From: Salsipaludibacter sp963735045
Lineage (GTDB): Bacteria > Actinomycetota > Nitriliruptoria > Nitriliruptorales > Nitriliruptoraceae
Reading direction: 5' to 3'
Assembly: GCA_963735045.1 (NCBI GenBank)
Contig: CAVTIZ010000003.1
Location: forward strand, 1,550,001 to 1,614,000
DNA length: 64,000 nt
Made by a program: the position numbers and the translations under genes. Of this stretch, positions 53,286-61,944 are shown in pieces. Position 1 is the first letter of the stretch. Each line of letters opens with the position of its first letter. The notes beneath the pieces are model-generated. The model did no database searches, was not told the origin of the DNA, and saw only the letters and a program-made list of their open reading frames with translations.

Positions 53286-54077
53286 ATGACTGCGACCGCC
53301 ACGGCCCCCGACGGCCTGCGATGGGACGCCGTGCGCACGGTGGTCGTGCGCGAGTGGTGGTGCTTCCAGCGCGTGTGGCTGGCCCCGACGTTCGGGTCGG
53401 TGTTCGAGCCGCTGCTGTACCTGGTCGGGTTCGGGTACGGCTTCGGCGCGCTCGTCGCGACCGTGGCCGGGATCCCCTACCTCGCCTGGATGGCCACCGG
53501 CGCCGCGGCCGTGTCCGTGCTGTTCACCGCGTCGTTCGCCGGCCTGTTCAACGGCTTCTTCCGGCGAACCGCCCAGCACCTGTACGACGGGTTGTTGTCG
53601 ACACCGACCAGCGTGGCGGAACTGGTCACCGGGGAGGCAGCCTGGACGGGCGTGCGCTGCGCCGGCGTGGCCACGGTCACGGTGCTGGTCGCCGCGCCGC
53701 TCGGCGTCGACCTGGCCGTGACGGCCGCCGCCGTGCCGCTGGTGGGGTGGGTCGGCGGGTTCGCCTTCGCCTGCTTCTTCGCCGCACTGGCGGCCAGGAT
53801 GCAGACGCTCGAGCAGATCCCGTTCTTCGTGCAGGGGATCTTCCTGCCGATCTTCCTCGTGTCGTGGGCGTTCATGCCGTTGGACCAGGCACCGGGGTGG
53901 CTGCGCGTCCCGTCGCTCGTCAACCCCATGACCCACCTGCTCACGCTCCTGCGTGGCGCCGCGCTGGGTGCGAGTCCTGCCACGGACGTGGCAACCAGCG
54001 CCGTGGTCCTGGTTGCGTTCGCCGCCGCCTCCTGGGTGCTGGCGGTCCGCTGGCTCCGTGGCGCCGTCACCTCGTGA
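53286..54077 (+). CDS. ABC-2 type permease, second copy
   Basis: 263 residues, about six TM helices, with GGGAGG 5 bases before the ATG. Shares the pattern WLAPTFGSVFEPLLYLVGFGYGFG, FRRTAQHLYDGLLSTPTSVAELVTGE and FMPLDQAPGWLR ... NPMTHLLTLLRGAALG with the first permease. Together with the ATPase it forms a half-transporter pair for export of an unknown compound, likely a drug, lipid or polysaccharide precursor. Confidence 0.92.
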   Translation: MTATATAPDGLRWDAVRTVVVREWWCFQRVWLAPTFGSVFEPLLYLVGFGYGFGALVATVAGIPYLAWMATGAAAVSVLFTASFAGLFNGFFRRTAQHLYDGLLSTPTSVAELVTGEAAWTGVRCAGVATVTVLVAAPLGVDLAVTAAAVPLVGWVGGFAFACFFAALAARMQTLEQIPFFVQGIFLPIFLVSWAFMPLDQAPGWLRVPSLVNPMTHLLTLLRGAALGASPATDVATSAVVLVAFAAASWVLAVRWLRGAVTS

Positions 54078-54096
54078 CCCGTCCCCGGTACCCGGA

Positions 54097-54116
54097 CGCG
54101 GACCGACCGGTCCGCG
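54097..54116. terminator. Terminator-like hairpin between convergent genes
   Basis: Inverted repeat CGCGGACC with GGTCCGCG around GACC, between the permease end (54077) and the epimerase end (54210), which converge. No T-tract. Could serve both directions. Confidence 0.4.
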
Positions 54117-54209
54117 ACCCCTCGGAGCGCCAGGGGCCTCCACACTCCTGCCAGGTCGTCCGAACCTCGTGTGGCACGGGCACTCCACCGGGGCCGACGG
54201 GCCCGGACC

Positions 54210-55154
54210 TCAGTCGTGGTGCGCAGCGATCTCCGCCATCGTGGTGTCGAGGTCGACGGTCGGGACCCAGCCGAGCTCGTGGCGGACGCGGTCGGTGACC
54301 AGGTGCCACGGTGCCGGCGGCTCGTCGGCCTGGGTGAGCGGAGAGGGAGCGTCCGGGAACCAGGGGTGGACGGCGCCGAGGTAGGTGCCCCACGTCGTGT
54401 CACCCGCGGAGACGAGGTACGTGCGGCCGGCGGCGACAGGGCTGGTCGCGGCGAGCGCGATGGCGGCGGCGACGTCGTCCACGTGCACCCACCCGAGCGG
54501 TTCGCGCTCGTCGACCTCACCGAACACGCCATCACTGACCTGCGCGGGTAGCCGTTGGCCCCAGAACGACGTGGGGCCCCATCCGAGGATCGCGGGGGGA
54601 CGCAGGACGACCGTGTCGGGGCCGCCCTCGGGCGCCGCGGCGACGACCTCTTCGGCCTCACGCTTCGACACCGCGTACGGGTCGCCGTCGTCACCGACGA
54701 GCGGCGTGTCCTCGTCGATGCCGATCGAGCCAACCTCGTCGAGGGGGTACACGACGACGCTCGAAAGGTGCACGACGCGAGCGACGGCGGCCGCGCTCGC
54801 TGCGGCCAGCACCGCGGCGGTGCCCTCGACGTTGACCACGCGCGACGTCGCGAGGTCAGGGTCGATGATGGAGACCGTGTGGACGACGACGTCGCAGCCA
54901 CCGAACGCGGCTTCCAGCTCCTGCTCCTCGAGGTCGGCCACGACCTCGACGATGCCCTCGTCGACGGGCGCAGTCCCCGGCCGGCGGACCACCGCCCGAA
55001 CCGCGGCCCCGGTGGCCGCGAGCAGCGCACAGAGCCGGGCGCCGACGAAGCCGTTGGCGCCGGTGACGGCGATGGTCGTCCCCGTGAGGTCAGGGGCAAC
55101 GCGAAGCGCCGACGCGCGCGTCGGGTCGATCGTGTTGGGCATGGTGAGATCCAT
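54210..55154 (-). CDS. NAD-dependent epimerase/dehydratase family protein
   Basis: 314 residues (an internal ATG at 55142 is the alternative start). Extended SDR: cofactor motif TGANGFVGARL, and YAVSKREAE containing the catalytic YxxxK. The N-terminal half is longer than average. Acts on a nucleotide sugar or steroid-like substrate in the cytoplasm; not predictable. Codon and base composition look a little less GC-biased than the dcw genes, so a transferred origin is possible. Confidence 0.85.
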   Translation of the reverse strand: MDLTMPNTIDPTRASALRVAPDLTGTTIAVTGANGFVGARLCALLAATGAAVRAVVRRPGTAPVDEGIVEVVADLEEQELEAAFGGCDVVVHTVSIIDPDLATSRVVNVEGTAAVLAAASAAAVARVVHLSSVVVYPLDEVGSIGIDEDTPLVGDDGDPYAVSKREAEEVVAAAPEGGPDTVVLRPPAILGWGPTSFWGQRLPAQVSDGVFGEVDEREPLGWVHVDDVAAAIALAATSPVAAGRTYLVSAGDTTWGTYLGAVHPWFPDAPSPLTQADEPPAPWHLVTDRVRHELGWVPTVDLDTTMAEIAAHHD

Positions 55155-55439
55155 CGACGTGCACCGGCGAGGCTACGACCGCGCCGCCGCGACGTCCACG
55201 GCAGGCTCGAACGGCTGGTCCCCAAGCCGGCCAACACCAGCCGACATCGGGGGGTCGGGAGCGGGTGCCTCAAGCGCAGCGCAGGCGCCACAGCCCTGGA
55301 CGTTGTGAGCGCAGCGAGCAACTCCAACGCGGCCGGAGCCAAGCCTGCGAACACATCAGTCGGCAACGTCGGCCGCGCGAGCAGCAAGGGCACCCGCGAA
55401 CGACCGCCGGGCCCGCCCGCAGCCGCAACGCGCTGACGC
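55155..55439. other. Intergenic region, low-complexity, possible decayed sequence
   Basis: 285 bases with no recognisable protein on either strand. The composition is lower in GC than average. One minus-strand frame reads as a generic hydrophobic Ala/Leu stretch without family features; I do not call it. Confidence 0.4.
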
Positions 55440-58400
55440 TCAGCGGGAGCCGCGGCCCCATTCGGAGGCGTGCAGGCCGGCGGGACGGCGGGTGTCCTGA
55501 CGTTCGTGGGCCTGGGGCGTGCCCTTCTCGTCCAGCGCGTCGGGCAGCCACCCTTCCTGCCATGCCCGCCACAACCGCGACAGGTCCCACGCTCGCACCC
55601 CGGTGATCGTCGCGCCCCCCTCCCCCGCACCGCGGCTTCGCCGCCCCCGCGACCCCAGCCCACGATCCGACACCGGGACGCGACCCGAACGACCACTCCC
55701 CTCCCCCGCGCCCCCCTGCCCCGCACCCACGACCCCCTGGTCGGGTCGGGCCGGGCGATCTCCATTGAACGGACGTGCCCGCCACGAGATGCCGGCGTCC
55801 TTCCTGGTCGAGGCGTCACGACGACTCACCCGGCCTTCGGCCACGACCAACCACGCATGCAGCACCGTCCAGGCACTGTCGGGCAGCGCCGAGGAGAAGT
55901 AGGTCACCTGCACCGACCCGGTCCGGTCGTCCAGCGACAGGAACAGCACCCGGTTGCCCGACCGCTGCCCCGGGGACTGCACGGCCACCTTGACCCCGGC
56001 CACGCGCACGCGCTGCTGGTTCGGCAGGCCCGACACGGCCGCGGCGTCCACCACCCCGAGCACGTCCAGCAACGGCTCGTAGAACGACAGCACGTGACGC
56101 GAGGTGTCCAGTCCGGTCGCGGCCAGCTCGTCGCGAACCCGTTCGGCCGGGGACTGGGCCGGCAGGCCCGGCAGCGCCACGCCCCGGGTCACGTCCAGCG
56201 GCAGTTGCGCCGGTTCGTCACGCCGCGGTCGTCGTCGCGAGTCCGCCCACAGTTCCTCGACCGCCAGGCGCACCTCGCGCCGGTCCCGGGCCCCGTCGGG
56301 CCGGTGCAGGCCGGCGAGGTGGTCGAACGCCCCGGCGCGGACCAGTCGCTCGGCCACCGGACGCGACAACGAGGTCGCCGCCCGCACGTCGACCAGCGAC
56401 CCGTAGGGCCGGTTGGCCACGATCGAGTCCACCTCGACGTCGCTGATGCCCTTGACCGACGACAGCGCGACCCGGACCCCGTAGCGCCACCCGTTGCCGG
56501 CGTCGCCACCGTCGAACCCACCCGGTGGGACGGGACGCCCGTCCTGCAACGTCCAGCCCCTGGGCAACGGCTGGGACGCGCCCGGTCGCCGGTAGGTCCC
56601 GAGCAGGTGCTCGGCCTGGCCACGGTCGATGACCTCCACGGTGTAGTCGGTGCCCGAACGGTTGACGTCCAGCCCCAGCACCGCGACCCCGAACTGACGG
56701 CACTCGTCCAGGATCAGCCGCCGCGGGTACATGCCGGGATCGTGGGTCAACAGCCCGGCCATGAACTCCGGCAGGTGGTGGGCCTTGAGCCAGGCCGAGC
56801 GGTAGGTCGGGATGGCGAAGGCGGCCGCGTGGGCCTTGCAGAACCCGAACGAGGCGAACGACGCGACCTGCTTCCACACCGACTCGGCGGCCTCGGTGGT
56901 GAACCCCCGGCTGCGCGCCCGGGACAACGCCCAGGGGCGGATCGTCTCGGCGTCGGTCGACAGCCGACGCCGCAGCAGGTCGGCATAGGACATGTCGCAC
57001 CCGGTCAGCGCACACAGCGCCCCCATGACCTGCTCGTGGTAGACGACCACGCCATGGGTCTCGCGCAGGACCGGCTCCAGGCTCGGGTGGGGGTACCAGT
57101 CCCCCTCGGACGCCTCCGGGTCGGTGGCCGCGTCGTCGCTCGACGACACCGCCCCGCGGCCGTGCCCGGTGCGGTGGCGACGCTGCACGAACGGGGTCAC
57201 CATGTCGGCCTTGACCGGGCCGGGCCGGAACAGCGAGATCTCGGCGACCAGGTCACCGAAGTCGTCCGGCTGCAGCCGGCCGAGCAGTTCGCGCTGGCCC
57301 GGCGACTCGATCTGGAACACCCCGATGGTGTGGGCCGAGCGCACCAGCCGGAAGGTCTCGGCATCGCCGTCCGGGATGTCGGTGACGTCGAGCTCGTGGC
57401 CCCGCACGGTCGGGACCAGCTCCATCGCGTGGCGCATCGCCGACAGCATCCGCACCCCCAGCACGTCCAGCTTGAGCCAACCCAGCGCGGCCACGTCGTC
57501 CTTGTCGAAGGCCACCATCGGGAAGCCCTGTGCGGAACGCTCGATGGAGGTGTGGGACAGCAGGTCGTCGTCGGCCAGCAGGATCCCGCACGGGTGCAGG
57601 GCGAGGTGGCGCGGCAGCCCGTCGAGGCGTTCCACCACGGCCAGCAGCCGGTCGAGCTGGCCGGCGTCGATGCGTGAGTGCGCCAGCTCGGGCAGGTCCG
57701 CCACGACGGCCCGGACCTGGCGTGCCCGGGCATGGGTGATGGACGTCGCGACCAGCCCGATCTCGTCTGGCGGCAGTCCCAGCACCTTGCCGGCCTCGCG
57801 GATCGCCATACGGGCCTGGAAGGTCTCGACCATCGCCACGCAGGCGGCCCGGTGCTGGCCGTAGCGCGCGATCACCAGGTCGTAGACGTCGGTGCGCCGC
57901 GCGGACTCGACGTCGATGTCGATGTCGGGGAGCTCGTCGCGGTAGGGGTTCATGAAGCGTTCGAAGGCGAGGTCGTTGCCGACCGGGTCGACGTCGGAGA
58001 TGCCCACGGCGTGGCACACCAGCGACCCCGCCGCCGACCCCCGACAGGACGCCAGGATCCCGAGCTCGTCGCGCACCGCCGCCATGATGTCGGACACGGT
58101 CAGGAAGTAGTCGTGCAGCCCGAGCCGGTCCACCATCGCCAGCTCGCGCTCCAGCCGTTCCCGGATCCGCGAGGTCACCCGCACGTAGCGGTCGGCCACC
58201 CCCTGCCAGCAGCGCCGGTGCAGCTCGCCGGCCGCGACCTCGTCGCTCAGCCCGGTCAGGCGTGGCACCTGCACCTCACCCAGCCGGAGGTCGACCTCGC
58301 AGGTCACGGCGAGGTCGTGGGCGGCCGTCACCAGGTCGGGTCGCTCGGCGAACCGGTGGGCCATCTCGGCCCCGGTGGCGAAGTGGGCCTCGGCGGTGGT

Positions 58401-59465
58401 GCGGCCGAGGTGGCGCGCCCCCAGCGGGACCTGCTGGCGCACGCACGCCAGCACGTCGGCGACGTGGACGTCGTCGGGCTCGAGGTGGCGCACGTCGTTG
58501 ACCGCCACCACCTCGACCCCGCTGCGGCGGGCGACCTCCAGCAGGTTGCGGATCCGGACGTCGTCGCCGGGCTCGTCGACCACCCCGTCGCGGCCGACCG
58601 CGGGCGCCCCGTCGGCGGTCAGGCGCACCGCCTCGCCGCGGCGTCGACCCGACGGCGCGACCAGGTGGTTGCGCACCGCGATCCGCAGACGCGCGGGCCC
58701 GACCACGTCGAGGAAGCGACGCAGCTGGTCGGTCGCGGCGTCCAGGCGTCCGACCGCGGCCAGCCGCCCGACCGGCGAGTCGTTGCCCAGCAGCACCCAG
58801 GTGTCGTCGTGGGAGGTCGCCACGCCCAGGTCGGTGAAGGACAGGTGTGGGCTGGACCGGTCTGCGAGGTCGACCTCGGCCCGCCACGACTCGCGGTCCA
58901 GCGACGTGCCGGCGACCAGTCGGTCGAGCCCGTCGGGGCCCAGGTGGGCCGCGGTGATCGCCCGGCACAGGTCGCCGTACCCGGCGTTGGTGGCCGCCAC
59001 CAACGTCACCCGGGCAGCGTCGTCCTCCAGCCAGCCACCACCGACGGCCGGTCCGGAACGGCCGCCGCGGTCACGACCGACCCGTGGCGACGACCAGCCC
59101 GGGTCGTCGGTGACGGCCAGCGCGAGGTCGGCGCCCAGGATCGGGGTGATCCCCACCGCGGCGGCCGCCTGGGCCACCCGGACCGCCCCGTAGACCCCGT
59201 CGCGGTCGGTCACCGCCACGTGGGTCATCCCGGCGGCGGCGGCCGCGGCGACCAGTTCACCGGGACGGATCATGCCGTCACGCAGCGAGTAGCCGGTGCG
59301 GGCGGTGAGGTGGGTGAAGGCGGTCGTGCCGCCGTCGTCCTCGGCATGTGCGGCCAGGCGCTCCCGGACCCGTTCGCCCGCCACGGTCGCCCGCCGCTGG
59401 TCGACGTCGACGTCCATCGCCGTGATGGCCACCTCGTCAGCACTGAACGCCCGCGACCCCGGCAT
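55440..59465 (-). CDS. dnaE2: Error-prone DNA polymerase DnaE2 (ImuC)
   Basis: 1341 residues. Translesion C-family polymerase used in SOS mutagenesis with ImuA and ImuB. PHP-like N-terminal domain, polymerase core with the DnaE2 form PDIDIDVES (DnaE1 has PDIDMDFDD), and an OB domain near the C-terminus (VLFLSLDDRTGSVQVTYF). Its last 115 codons are duplicated at 45150-45494. No ImuA or ImuB gene is adjacent in the window. Upstream on the same strand is the DUF6504-like gene, which carries the LexA box; I see no box directly before dnaE2. Start at 59465 is the first ATG and gives a plausible N-terminus, though an ATG 16 codons later is possible. Confidence 0.94.
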   Translation of the reverse strand: MPGSRAFSADEVAITAMDVDVDQRRATVAGERVRERLAAHAEDDGGTTAFTHLTARTGYSLRDGMIRPGELVAAAAAAGMTHVAVTDRDGVYGAVRVAQAAAAVGITPILGADLALAVTDDPGWSSPRVGRDRGGRSGPAVGGGWLEDDAARVTLVAATNAGYGDLCRAITAAHLGPDGLDRLVAGTSLDRESWRAEVDLADRSSPHLSFTDLGVATSHDDTWVLLGNDSPVGRLAAVGRLDAATDQLRRFLDVVGPARLRIAVRNHLVAPSGRRRGEAVRLTADGAPAVGRDGVVDEPGDDVRIRNLLEVARRSGVEVVAVNDVRHLEPDDVHVADVLACVRQQVPLGARHLGRTTAEAHFATGAEMAHRFAERPDLVTAAHDLAVTCEVDLRLGEVQVPRLTGLSDEVAAGELHRRCWQGVADRYVRVTSRIRERLERELAMVDRLGLHDYFLTVSDIMAAVRDELGILASCRGSAAGSLVCHAVGISDVDPVGNDLAFERFMNPYRDELPDIDIDVESARRTDVYDLVIARYGQHRAACVAMVETFQARMAIREAGKVLGLPPDEIGLVATSITHARARQVRAVVADLPELAHSRIDAGQLDRLLAVVERLDGLPRHLALHPCGILLADDDLLSHTSIERSAQGFPMVAFDKDDVAALGWLKLDVLGVRMLSAMRHAMELVPTVRGHELDVTDIPDGDAETFRLVRSAHTIGVFQIESPGQRELLGRLQPDDFGDLVAEISLFRPGPVKADMVTPFVQRRHRTGHGRGAVSSSDDAATDPEASEGDWYPHPSLEPVLRETHGVVVYHEQVMGALCALTGCDMSYADLLRRRLSTDAETIRPWALSRARSRGFTTEAAESVWKQVASFASFGFCKAHAAAFAIPTYRSAWLKAHHLPEFMAGLLTHDPGMYPRRLILDECRQFGVAVLGLDVNRSGTDYTVEVIDRGQAEHLLGTYRRPGASQPLPRGWTLQDGRPVPPGGFDGGDAGNGWRYGVRVALSSVKGISDVEVDSIVANRPYGSLVDVRAATSLSRPVAERLVRAGAFDHLAGLHRPDGARDRREVRLAVEELWADSRRRPRRDEPAQLPLDVTRGVALPGLPAQSPAERVRDELAATGLDTSRHVLSFYEPLLDVLGVVDAAAVSGLPNQQRVRVAGVKVAVQSPGQRSGNRVLFLSLDDRTGSVQVTYFSSALPDSAWTVLHAWLVVAEGRVSRRDASTRKDAGISWRARPFNGDRPARPDQGVVGAGQGGAGEGSGRSGRVPVSDRGLGSRGRRSRGAGEGGATITGVRAWDLSRLWRAWQEGWLPDALDEKGTPQAHERQDTRRPAGLHASEWGRGSR

Positions 59466-59733
59466 CAGCCCGCCTCGTCAGCGAGGCATGCGAGACCCCG
59501 GTCCGGTGCCGGGTCCCCGGCGGACGCGGACCCGCATGACGACCGGTCTGGACCATCTTCACCATCTTCGTGGAGATCCCCCGATCTGGCCCCCTGGTGG
59601 CCTATCATGGACAGACTGACCGACCGACGTGGAGTCGACCGACACGAGCCATTTCCGCCCGAACCAGGACCGCACCGAACCAGGATCGGGCACCGCCACG
59701 AACGATCCCGCGTCCCGACGAGAGGTGAGGACA

Positions 59734-59913
59734 ATGACGTCCCGTCCCTTCGCCACGCCCCTGCACCAGACCTTGGGGCAGCCGCTGCACACGAAGCTGC
59801 CGAGCCTCGAATGCCCACCGGCTCCGCGACCGTTCGCCACACCGCTGGCCCGCAAGCTCCACCAGCCGCTGACGCGACCACTGCACCACCGACCCGGCGT
59901 GTCCACGGACTGA
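59734..59913 (+). CDS. Possible small two-repeat peptide (59 residues)
   Basis: Starts at ATG 59734 with GAGAGGTGAGGA upstream, an excellent RBS. The product has two related units: RPFATPLHQTLGQPLHTKL and RPFATPLARKLHQPLTRPLHH, separated by a Pro-rich linker with one Cys (SLECPPAP). No family is recognised and no signal peptide is visible. It lies antisense to nothing, in the 550-base gap between dnaE2 and the DUF6504-like gene. Could be a leader or a small functional peptide, or a chance frame; the internal repeat and strong RBS are the reasons to list it. Confidence 0.5.
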   Translation: MTSRPFATPLHQTLGQPLHTKLPSLECPPAPRPFATPLARKLHQPLTRPLHHRPGVSTD

Positions 59914-60015
59914 CCGCAGCCATCTCGGGAGTCGTCCCACGACCACGTCGGGACCGTCCGGCGCCCCGGACGTCGTCGCCAGCGCGTCGCGTTGCCGACG
60001 TCCGCGACCACACGG

Positions 60016-60585
60016 TCAGTCCCACACGCGGTCGAGGCGCCAGGTCGTGCCGCGACGGGCCAGTTCGTAGATTCCACGTGCATCCCATGCCGTGCCCGCT
60101 CCCCGGGTGGCCTCGACGCGCCACAGGTCGGACTGCTCGATGCGGATGGGTTCACCATCGGGACGACGCCACCAGCCCTCCTCCTCACGCCAGTGGCCCA
60201 GGATCCGGGTGACCTCGTAGCGACGCCCGCGCCACGCGAACGCCAACGGCTCCTCGGCGTCGACCGGTCCGTTGCCCGGTCGTGTGGGACGGCGTGCCAC
60301 CGGCGACGTCGGTGACCGTGCATGGACCGGCACCGCCACGGCTTCGGCGGCCGTCGCGACCGGACGCACCAGCGTGGCCACCCCCCCGCCGGACCCCGCA
60401 CCGTCGGACCCACCACGACCGGATCCCCGACTGGATACACGACTGGGCCCACTGGCGGACCCACTGCCGGCCCCGGGGGGACCAGGCTCGTCGGGTGGGT
60501 CCGGCGACTCCGCGCCGGCCCGGTCCTGCGCTCGGCTGGTCGGGGTCTCGACCTCCGCCAGCACCTCGCGATACCGCTTGCTCAT
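60016..60585 (-). CDS. DUF6504-like protein in SOS context
   Basis: 189 residues from ATG 60585, with AAGGAG 7 bases upstream; a longer frame starting at 60696 or 60750 would run over a repeat and the LexA box. N-terminal half is low-complexity (P, G, S, A); the C-terminal domain (FAWRGRRYEVTRILGHW, WWRRPDGEPIRIEQSDLWRVEA, IYELARRGTTWRLDRVWD) fits DUF6504, which in actinobacteria tends to neighbour dnaE2 and imuB. Function unknown. The LexA box upstream supports DNA-damage induction. Confidence 0.72.
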   Translation of the reverse strand: MSKRYREVLAEVETPTSRAQDRAGAESPDPPDEPGPPGAGSGSASGPSRVSSRGSGRGGSDGAGSGGGVATLVRPVATAAEAVAVPVHARSPTSPVARRPTRPGNGPVDAEEPLAFAWRGRRYEVTRILGHWREEEGWWRRPDGEPIRIEQSDLWRVEATRGAGTAWDARGIYELARRGTTWRLDRVWD

Positions 60586-60604
60586 CGACCTGCTCCTTCG
60601 TCGC

Positions 60605-60735
60605 TTGGTGCACCGGCCTCCCCGGACTCCTCCCGGGACTCCTCCCCGGGACTCCTCCCCGGGCGCCTCCCCGGGCGCCTCCTCGGGCGCCTTCATGGAC
60701 GCCTCCTCGGGCGCCTTCTCGGGCCGCGCGCTGTC
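60605..60735. repeat. Imperfect tandem repeats of about 12-15 bp in the DUF6504-like leader
   Basis: Repeats of the form CTCCTCCCCGGG and GCGCCTCCTCGGGC, about eight times. Read on the minus strand in the DUF6504 frame they give Ala-Pro-Glu-Glu and Gly-Glu units (KAPEEAPGEAPGEE). Either a low-complexity N-terminus of a longer protein or a leader. Start-site data would decide. Confidence 0.65.
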
Positions 60736-60742
60736 CCGTTGA

Positions 60743-60758
60743 TCGAACACGTGTTCGA
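60743..60758. promoter_or_regulatory. Perfect LexA (SOS) box
   Basis: TCGAACACGTGTTCGA, a perfect palindrome that matches the actinobacterial LexA consensus TCGAAC-N4-GTTCGA. It lies upstream of the DUF6504-like gene on the minus strand, close to where a promoter for that gene would be. It is about 300 bases from the plus-strand gene at 61043, so control of the DUF6504-like gene is more likely. Confidence 0.85.
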
Positions 60759-61042
60759 GTGAACGAACCTACGCCACCCCCACGACATCGGTCAAGCGGT
60801 GACCCGGGAGCGACCCACGGGACCACTCGGCGACGGGCGTCGGGTGACGCCAGGACGTCGCCTGCCCGGCCCACGGGGCGCTGGGCGCCGCCCGTGCGAC
60901 ACGCGCCCGCGCGTGGCGCCTCCCGTCCATCCCCAGCCGTCCATCCCACCTCGTCCGCCCCCATCTCGTCACGTTCGCCCGCGGCCCCGATCGGCCGACC
61001 GATGGTCGGTCCGGTGGCCCGGCCGGCCCTAGCCTGCGGCCC
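60759..61042. other. Divergent intergenic region
   Basis: Upstream of the LexA box to the plus-strand gene at 61043. No gene recognised. TAGCCT at 61030-61035, 7 bases before the ATG at 61043, could be a -10 giving an almost leaderless transcript. Confidence 0.35.
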
Positions 61043-61891
61043 ATGGCCGACCCCACGCGCGACCTCGCTCCCCCGTCCGCCCCGACCGGCATGCTCCTGC
61101 GCCTGCCCCGATGGCTGGCGACGACGTGGGTGGTCGCGGGGGTCGTCGGCATCGTGGCCAGCCTCGCCGGCGCGGTCGTGGGCGTGGTGTTGGTCCGCGA
61201 CACCACCGACGCCTCGGTCCAGGCCCTCGCGCTGACCGACACCGTCCTCGCCGCGGTCGAGGACACCGCGGTCGTCCTGGACACCACCTTCACCGACGTG
61301 GCCACGGCGCTGGACACCGTCCAGGGCTCGGTTGGCGACGCGACGACCACCATGGGACGGGTCGGGACCACGCTCGACGACCTCACCGTGCTGGTCACCG
61401 AGGACGTCCCCGCCAGCCTCGACGCCGTCAACGACGCCATGCCGCAACTGGTCCGCACCGCCGGCGTCATCGACTCGGCACTGCGGGCGCTGTCGTTCGT
61501 GGGCGTGGACTACGCCCCCGGCACGCCCCTGGACGAGTCACTGGGGACGGTCCAGGACCGCCTGACCGAGATCCCGCCGGAGTTGCGTGCGCAACGCGAG
61601 GGGTTGGAGGACGTGTCCGGTCGCCTCGACGACCTGGCCGGGCAGGGCGAGGTCGTCGCCGACGACCTCGCGACGATCAGCGAGGACCTCGTCGCGTCCC
61701 GGGACCTGCTGGACGACTACCGCTCGACGGCCCGCGAGGCGTCCACGCTGGTCGACGACCTCACGGCCCGGCTCCAGTCACGGTCCCGGACGGCGACCTG
61801 GGTCATCGTGGTCCTGGCGGTGGCCGTCGCCCTCGGCCAGACCGTCCCGATCGCGCTCGGCCTGCAGGTGCTCCGCGCCCCCCGGGCCTGA
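61043..61891 (+). CDS. Two-TM coiled-coil protein of unknown function
   Basis: 282 residues. TM helix 1 at about 28-50 (WVVAGVVGIVASLAGAVVGVVLV), a long helical, heptad-like extracytoplasmic region (ALDTVQGSVGDATTTMGRVGTT, DLAGQGEVVADDLATISEDLV) and TM helix 2 near the C-terminus (ATWVIVVLAVAVALGQTVPIALGL; cited in part). Overall layout resembles methyl-accepting sensor or mechanosensory-type membrane proteins, but no signalling domain is present. Family not recognised. Confidence 0.75.
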   Translation: MADPTRDLAPPSAPTGMLLRLPRWLATTWVVAGVVGIVASLAGAVVGVVLVRDTTDASVQALALTDTVLAAVEDTAVVLDTTFTDVATALDTVQGSVGDATTTMGRVGTTLDDLTVLVTEDVPASLDAVNDAMPQLVRTAGVIDSALRALSFVGVDYAPGTPLDESLGTVQDRLTEIPPELRAQREGLEDVSGRLDDLAGQGEVVADDLATISEDLVASRDLLDDYRSTAREASTLVDDLTARLQSRSRTATWVIVVLAVAVALGQTVPIALGLQVLRAPRA

Positions 61892-61944
61892 TCTCGACCC
61901 AGCCGCGAGCCCCCCGGCCGATCCCGGGCGCCGGGTCGCAGGAC

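Noticed and set aside
55155..55439. Minus-strand hydrophobic frame as a gene
   Set aside because: No start with an RBS, no family features; compositional.
59466..59733. LexA box before dnaE2
   Set aside because: Closest match (CGAACCAGGATCGG) lacks a symmetric second half. Not called.
55470..60212. Long plus-strand frames over dnaE2
   Set aside because: Antisense to DnaE2; no protein family features.
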